This document shows, one piece after another, positions 4,412 to 7,694 of a stretch of DNA of 7,694 nt. This DNA is from Treponema sp. (GTDB lineage: Bacteria > Spirochaetota > Spirochaetia > Treponematales > Breznakiellaceae): positions 1 to 7,694 of the forward strand of contig WQWD01000110.1 of the NCBI GenBank assembly GCA_009785545.1, given 5' to 3'. How positions within the stretch are numbered: the first letter of the stretch is position 1; every line of letters begins with the position of its first letter. The position numbers and the translations under genes were made by a program. Below the pieces are notes generated by a model. That model was given only the letters and a program-made list of their open reading frames with translations, did not search any database and was not told the DNA's origin.

Positions 4412-6721
4412 ATGAAAAATAAAAAATTCTTTGTATTTACTTTAATACCATTTATAATTTTGTTAATAATAGGCAGTTTGGGTTTCTTTTTTTCTATGCG
4501 GCAAATGGTACGTGAGAATAAGAGGCTCGAACTTTCTCAGTTAGTAGAAACTCAACGATTCAATCTGGAAGCGCAAGTCAACAACGAAATTAATATTGTT
4601 TTAGAAATGGCTAATTCTCAATTAGTAGCTTCGTATTTTGAAAATCCAACGAATGAAGAATTGCAGCAATTAGCGCATAGAGAATTGAATTGGTTAGGAG
4701 GTATGCTACGAACCGGGCTGCCTTTTTGGGTTAATGATATCGACCTTATTTTCTATATGGGAGGTCAGGCTGCGTATATTTTAGATCCATACGACCCTGC
4801 AAGTCCATGGTATTTTAGAACTATGAGAGAGACAGAAATATTCAACTTTAATATAAACTATAATCCTGATTTGCAGCAAACCAATTTTTGGATTAATGCG
4901 CCTGTAAGAAATGCGCAAAATATTCCGGTTGGTATATTAGGAACAGGGGTTAATTTAACTGAATTTGTTAATTCAATATTTAGGGCGCATAGAGGCACTG
5001 TAAGATTATATTTTTTTAATCGATTAGGGGAAATCACCGGCGCTCGAGAAATTGGACTTGTTGAAAACAGAGTAACTTTACAAGAAATATTGCCGTTTAC
5101 CGGCGAGAAAATTCTTCAATGGATAGACGAAGCTGAATACGATGATGTCAGAATATGGAGAGGTTCGGAAGGTGAAATAGTGGTAAGATATATGCCGGTA
5201 ATAGATTGGTATATTGTCGCAGTTGAAGGTCTTACTTTAATTGATTATCTCCATACTAATATGACATATTTGTTTTTAGGAATTCTTGGTGTATTTATAA
5301 TATTTTTTATTATTCTCCAACTAGGCAAAAATGCTTATGATATTATAAATGAAACAAGAAAAGAATTAAGTATTGAAAGAGATATTATCGAAACAATGAA
5401 AGATAATCTCCATCAGGGAATATTCCTTATGGACAAGGATTTAAATATTCTTCCGCAGTATTCACTTCCGCTGGGTTCCATTCTTTCTTATTATGAGTCA
5501 GATTTGACAGGTAAAAATTTCCTTGACATCTTAAGCTCTTCGCTTGACGCAAAGCAGCTTCAATTTATGAAAGGTTATTTTTCCATGTTATATACAAAAG
5601 AAAAAAGCAAAAAAGTGCTGGAAGCAGTCAATCCAATATCCGAGTTTGAATATAAAACCGATAATGAAGCAAAAACTTTAAGCACAAAATTCTCTTTAAT
5701 TGAACAAAAAAGCACTGTTCCTGTTATTATTGGAATTATTCAGGACATAACCAGAGAAAAAGAATTTGAAATCGAACTTGGGGCTCAGAAAGAAGCTCAG
5801 GAACAGGAAATGAAAAATATGTTCGATGTCATAAAAATCGATCCTTTGGTTTTCCAGAATTTTATTGAAGACACAGAAGCCAATTTTAACAGCATAAATT
5901 CTCTTTTGAAAGATCGCTCTCTTACAGGAAAACAGGTTGTTATCAAAATATTCCAGTATATTCATGCGATAAAATCCAATGCTGTTATACTTGAGCTCGA
6001 AAGCATTGCTAATAAACTTCATGCCTTGGAAGATGACGTAAAGATCATTTCTAATAAGGATAACATTATAGAAAGCGACATTCTCAGTTTAGCGATTAAA
6101 ATAGAAACTTTTATGCAGGAATTGGATTCATATATAGCTATTACAAAAAAAATAAACGCATACAAGACTTCTCTTCAAATTGATACGATTTTTATCAACA
6201 CTATGTCAAAAGCAGTTGAAAAACTATCAAATGAGGCTCAAAAGAAAGCCGTAATAAAAGCCGGGCAAATAGATTTAAACATTCTTGAATCCAAATTACG
6301 CAAGCCTATTAAAGATATTTTAAACCAATGTGTAAGAAATTCTCTTTATCATGGCATAGAGTCTGAAGAAGAACGAATCAGGAAGAATAAATACCCGCAG
6401 GGGCTTTTGTCGTATAACATAAGAAATGTAGACGGTAAAGCCGAAGTTATCTTTTCTGATGACGGAACCGGTCTTGACTGGCAAAAAATCAAGAAAAAAT
6501 ATCTTGAAAAATATCCCAATTCAAAAACGGTTGATAAAAAAATTCTTTTATCTTCCATTTTTGCGCCGGAATTTTCCACTGCCGATGAAATCGGCATTTC
6601 TGCCGGGCGGGGCGTAGGTTTAAGCCTTGTAAAGGAACTGGTAAAGGAAAATAATGGAACGATAAAGGTCAATTCGACAGAAGGCGGTCTTACGTTTAAA
6701 TTTACGTTCCCTTTGGTATAG
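4412..6721 (+). CDS. Membrane sensor kinase: Cache-like, PAS-like, Hpt and CheA-type ATPase, no CheW domain
   Basis: The protein has 769 residues from ATG 4412. Order of parts: membrane helix at about 6-28; extracytoplasmic Cache-like sensor at about 30-282 (SPWYF at 131, WINAPVRN at 160, GILGTGVNL at 174, WYIVAVEG at 266); second helix at about 284-306; PAS-like domain at about 324-447 ending IQDITREKE; Hpt domain at about 477-570 with presumed phospho-histidine His518 in IHAIKSNA; a helical stretch at about 570-600 that may be a P3-like dimerisation segment; and a CheA-type ATPase to the end. ATPase motifs are the N box VRNSLYHGIE (Asn643, His647), SDDGTGLD (Asp683-Asp684) and SAGRGVGLSLVKE (from 730). 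RNSLxHGIE and GRGVG are CheA hallmarks. The protein stops right after the ATPase, so the CheW-binding P5 domain is absent; no P2 or receiver is seen. The usual HxxKG motif reads HAIKS here. It probably senses an external ligand and passes phosphate to the receiver at 3526. Confidence 0.9.
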   Translation: MKNKKFFVFTLIPFIILLIIGSLGFFFSMRQMVRENKRLELSQLVETQRFNLEAQVNNEINIVLEMANSQLVASYFENPTNEELQQLAHRELNWLGGMLRTGLPFWVNDIDLIFYMGGQAAYILDPYDPASPWYFRTMRETEIFNFNINYNPDLQQTNFWINAPVRNAQNIPVGILGTGVNLTEFVNSIFRAHRGTVRLYFFNRLGEITGAREIGLVENRVTLQEILPFTGEKILQWIDEAEYDDVRIWRGSEGEIVVRYMPVIDWYIVAVEGLTLIDYLHTNMTYLFLGILGVFIIFFIILQLGKNAYDIINETRKELSIERDIIETMKDNLHQGIFLMDKDLNILPQYSLPLGSILSYYESDLTGKNFLDILSSSLDAKQLQFMKGYFSMLYTKEKSKKVLEAVNPISEFEYKTDNEAKTLSTKFSLIEQKSTVPVIIGIIQDITREKEFEIELGAQKEAQEQEMKNMFDVIKIDPLVFQNFIEDTEANFNSINSLLKDRSLTGKQVVIKIFQYIHAIKSNAVILELESIANKLHALEDDVKIISNKDNIIESDILSLAIKIETFMQELDSYIAITKKINAYKTSLQIDTIFINTMSKAVEKLSNEAQKKAVIKAGQIDLNILESKLRKPIKDILNQCVRNSLYHGIESEEERIRKNKYPQGLLSYNIRNVDGKAEVIFSDDGTGLDWQKIKKKYLEKYPNSKTVDKKILLSSIFAPEFSTADEIGISAGRGVGLSLVKELVKENNGTIKVNSTEGGLTFKFTFPLV

Positions 6722-6730
6722 AAATTAAAA

Positions 6731-6740
6731 AAAATATTTT
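6731..6740. repeat. AAAATATTTT palindrome between kinase gene and pncA
   Basis: This perfect 10-bp palindrome sits in the 31-bp gap before pncA. It has no GC stem and so is unlikely to terminate transcription. It could be incidental in AT-rich DNA or part of an operator for the NAD salvage genes. Confidence 0.25.
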
Positions 6741-6752
6741 GTACTATAAGCC

Positions 6753-7412
6753 ATGACAATAAACACAAAAAAGGCACTTCTTTTAATAATAGACGTGCAA
6801 AATGATTTCTGCCCCGGCGGCGCTTTGGCTGTAGGCGAGGGCGACGCTGTTGTTCAGCCGCTGAACTTGCTTGCGCACGCAATCGCCGAGAAAGGCGGGA
6901 GAACTGCCGCTACGCAGGATTGGCACTGCTTTGGGCATATTTCGTTTGCTTCTTCTCATGATGGGAAAAACCCGGGCGATACTATCGACACAGATTTTGT
7001 TAAAGGGCAGGTTCTTTGGCCTGATCACTGTGTGCAGGGTACGAAGGGAGCGGATTTTCACGCCGGGCTCGATTTGAATCCAATTACGGCGATTATTCGC
7101 AAAGGTTTTAATCCTCATCTCGATTCTTATTCGGCGTTTTTTGAAAACGACCGTTGTACAATAACCGGGCTTGAAGGCTGGATGAAACAACTTGGAATTG
7201 AAACAGTTATCATGGGCGGAATTGCCACTGATTATTGTGTGTTTTTCAGCGCTATGGACTGCCGCAAATTAGGTTTTAAAACCATCGTAATAAGCGATGC
7301 TGTTCGCGGAGTAGGTTTCCCTGAAGGCTCAATCGAAAATGCTGTAACGGTTATGAAAGAGGAGGGAATCGAATTCTACTCTTCTAAAGAATTATTGGAT
7401 ATTTTAAAATAA
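6753..7412 (+). CDS. pncA: Nicotinamidase (isochorismatase-like hydrolase)
   Basis: This cytoplasmic enzyme hydrolyses nicotinamide to nicotinate and ammonia in NAD salvage. The 219-residue length is normal for PncA. The catalytic triad is visible as Asp14 (IIDVQNDFCPGG), Lys117 (IIRKGFNP) and Cys162 (GIATDYCV). Metal ligands are Asp56 and His58 in TQDWH, His62 in GHISF, and His92 in WPDHCVQGT. The cis-peptide region GGIATDYCV and the WPxHC motif separate nicotinamidases from other isochorismatase-like hydrolases. The ATG at 6753 leaves just four residues before the first conserved segment, so it is the best start, but no Shine-Dalgarno sequence precedes it. It follows the kinase gene by 31 bp and precedes pncB by 10 bp. 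Its pairing with pncB, not with the signalling genes, explains its role. By eye it is richer in G+C than the kinase gene. Confidence 0.96.
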   Translation: MTINTKKALLLIIDVQNDFCPGGALAVGEGDAVVQPLNLLAHAIAEKGGRTAATQDWHCFGHISFASSHDGKNPGDTIDTDFVKGQVLWPDHCVQGTKGADFHAGLDLNPITAIIRKGFNPHLDSYSAFFENDRCTITGLEGWMKQLGIETVIMGGIATDYCVFFSAMDCRKLGFKTIVISDAVRGVGFPEGSIENAVTVMKEEGIEFYSSKELLDILK

Positions 7413-7422
7413 AAAAAATATA

Positions 7423-7694
7423 ATGACCTCAGCTCTTTTTACAGATTTTTATTCGCTTACGATGGCTCAAGGCTACTGGAAAAGAAACCTCAAAAGCCGT
7501 ACGGATAATCTTCCGATTAGCCGGGCAGTATTTGAAATGTTTTTTCGCCATCAGCCGTTTAACAGCGGTTATTCGGTATTTGCGGGGCTTGGAACGTTAC
7601 TCGAAAGACTTGTATGTTTGTCGTTTTCCGATGATGACATTGCCTATCTAAAAAGCTGCGAAATTTTTGAAGACGGTTTTTTGGAATACCTTAA
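7423..7694 (+). CDS. pncB: Nicotinate phosphoribosyltransferase (3' partial)
   Basis: An open frame runs from ATG 7423 to the right edge, giving 90 complete codons and two bases of the next. The N-terminus ALFTDFYSLTMAQGYWKRN matches the family's TDLYxLTMAQGY motif, and AVFEMFFRHQPFNSGYSVFAGL matches the next conserved block (FExFFRxxPFxxGYxVFAGL), followed by FSDDDIAYL. The enzyme makes nicotinate mononucleotide from nicotinate and phosphoribosyl pyrophosphate, coupled to ATP hydrolysis, and so uses the product of PncA. The catalytic histidine and the PRPP-binding part lie beyond the window. It starts 10 bp after pncA stops, in an A/T-only gap with no Shine-Dalgarno sequence, so the two are almost certainly co-transcribed. 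Confidence 0.93.
   Translation, partial: MTSALFTDFYSLTMAQGYWKRNLKSRTDNLPISRAVFEMFFRHQPFNSGYSVFAGLGTLLERLVCLSFSDDDIAYLKSCEIFEDGFLEYL

Noticed and set aside
6722..6752. Terminator between the kinase gene and pncA
   Set aside because: The only palindrome is AAAATATTTT, with no GC stem or T-tract after it, so transcription may continue into pncA.
6349..6882. Antisense 177-codon frame across the kinase end and pncA start
   Set aside because: It overlaps two well-supported genes on the other strand, and its translation is low-complexity at one end with no recognisable domain.
6871..7077. 68-codon + strand frame inside pncA
   Set aside because: It is an out-of-frame shadow of pncA, whose own frame holds the catalytic and metal-binding residues.

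Overview
The window (about 7.7 kb, moderately AT-rich) looks like the chromosome of a diderm bacterium, most likely a spirochete related to Treponema. The TolC-type outer membrane factor implies an outer membrane. A CheX-type phosphatase beside a CheY-like receiver and a CheA-like kinase is typical of spirochetes, though not exclusive to them. The genus is inference; no marker here is diagnostic.

Region 1 (1-3236, + strand) is the distal part of an efflux operon: the C-terminal 200 residues of a MacB/LolD-type ABC ATPase whose start lies upstream, an overlapping MacB-type permease, and a TolC-family outer membrane protein. Together they would span the envelope. The expected MacA/HlyD-type adaptor is not in the window and may lie upstream.

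Region 2 (3194-3525, no protein gene) holds a hairpin terminator that serves the efflux operon and, with better geometry, the convergent tRNA-Thr(UGU) on the - strand. Between hairpin and tRNA lies a degenerate repeat with a period of about 10 bp. Upstream of the tRNA is a near-consensus sigma-70 promoter. Beyond it are an AT-only-armed 9-bp inverted repeat and a probable + strand promoter for region 3.

Region 3 (3526-6721, + strand) is the most unusual part: a compact three-gene signalling operon. It encodes a stand-alone CheY-like receiver, a CheX-like phosphatase, and a 769-residue membrane kinase. The kinase joins a Cache-like extracytoplasmic sensor and a PAS-like domain to an Hpt domain and a CheA-type ATPase, but has no CheW-like (P5) domain and no receiver. 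It reads as a self-contained CheA/CheY/CheX-style circuit with its own sensor, apparently independent of CheW and methyl-accepting receptor arrays. Its output is unknown.

Region 4 (6753-7694, + strand) encodes nicotinamidase (pncA) and the first 90 residues of nicotinate phosphoribosyltransferase (pncB, cut by the window edge). Together they convert nicotinamide to nicotinate mononucleotide for NAD salvage. Both starts lack an obvious Shine-Dalgarno sequence.
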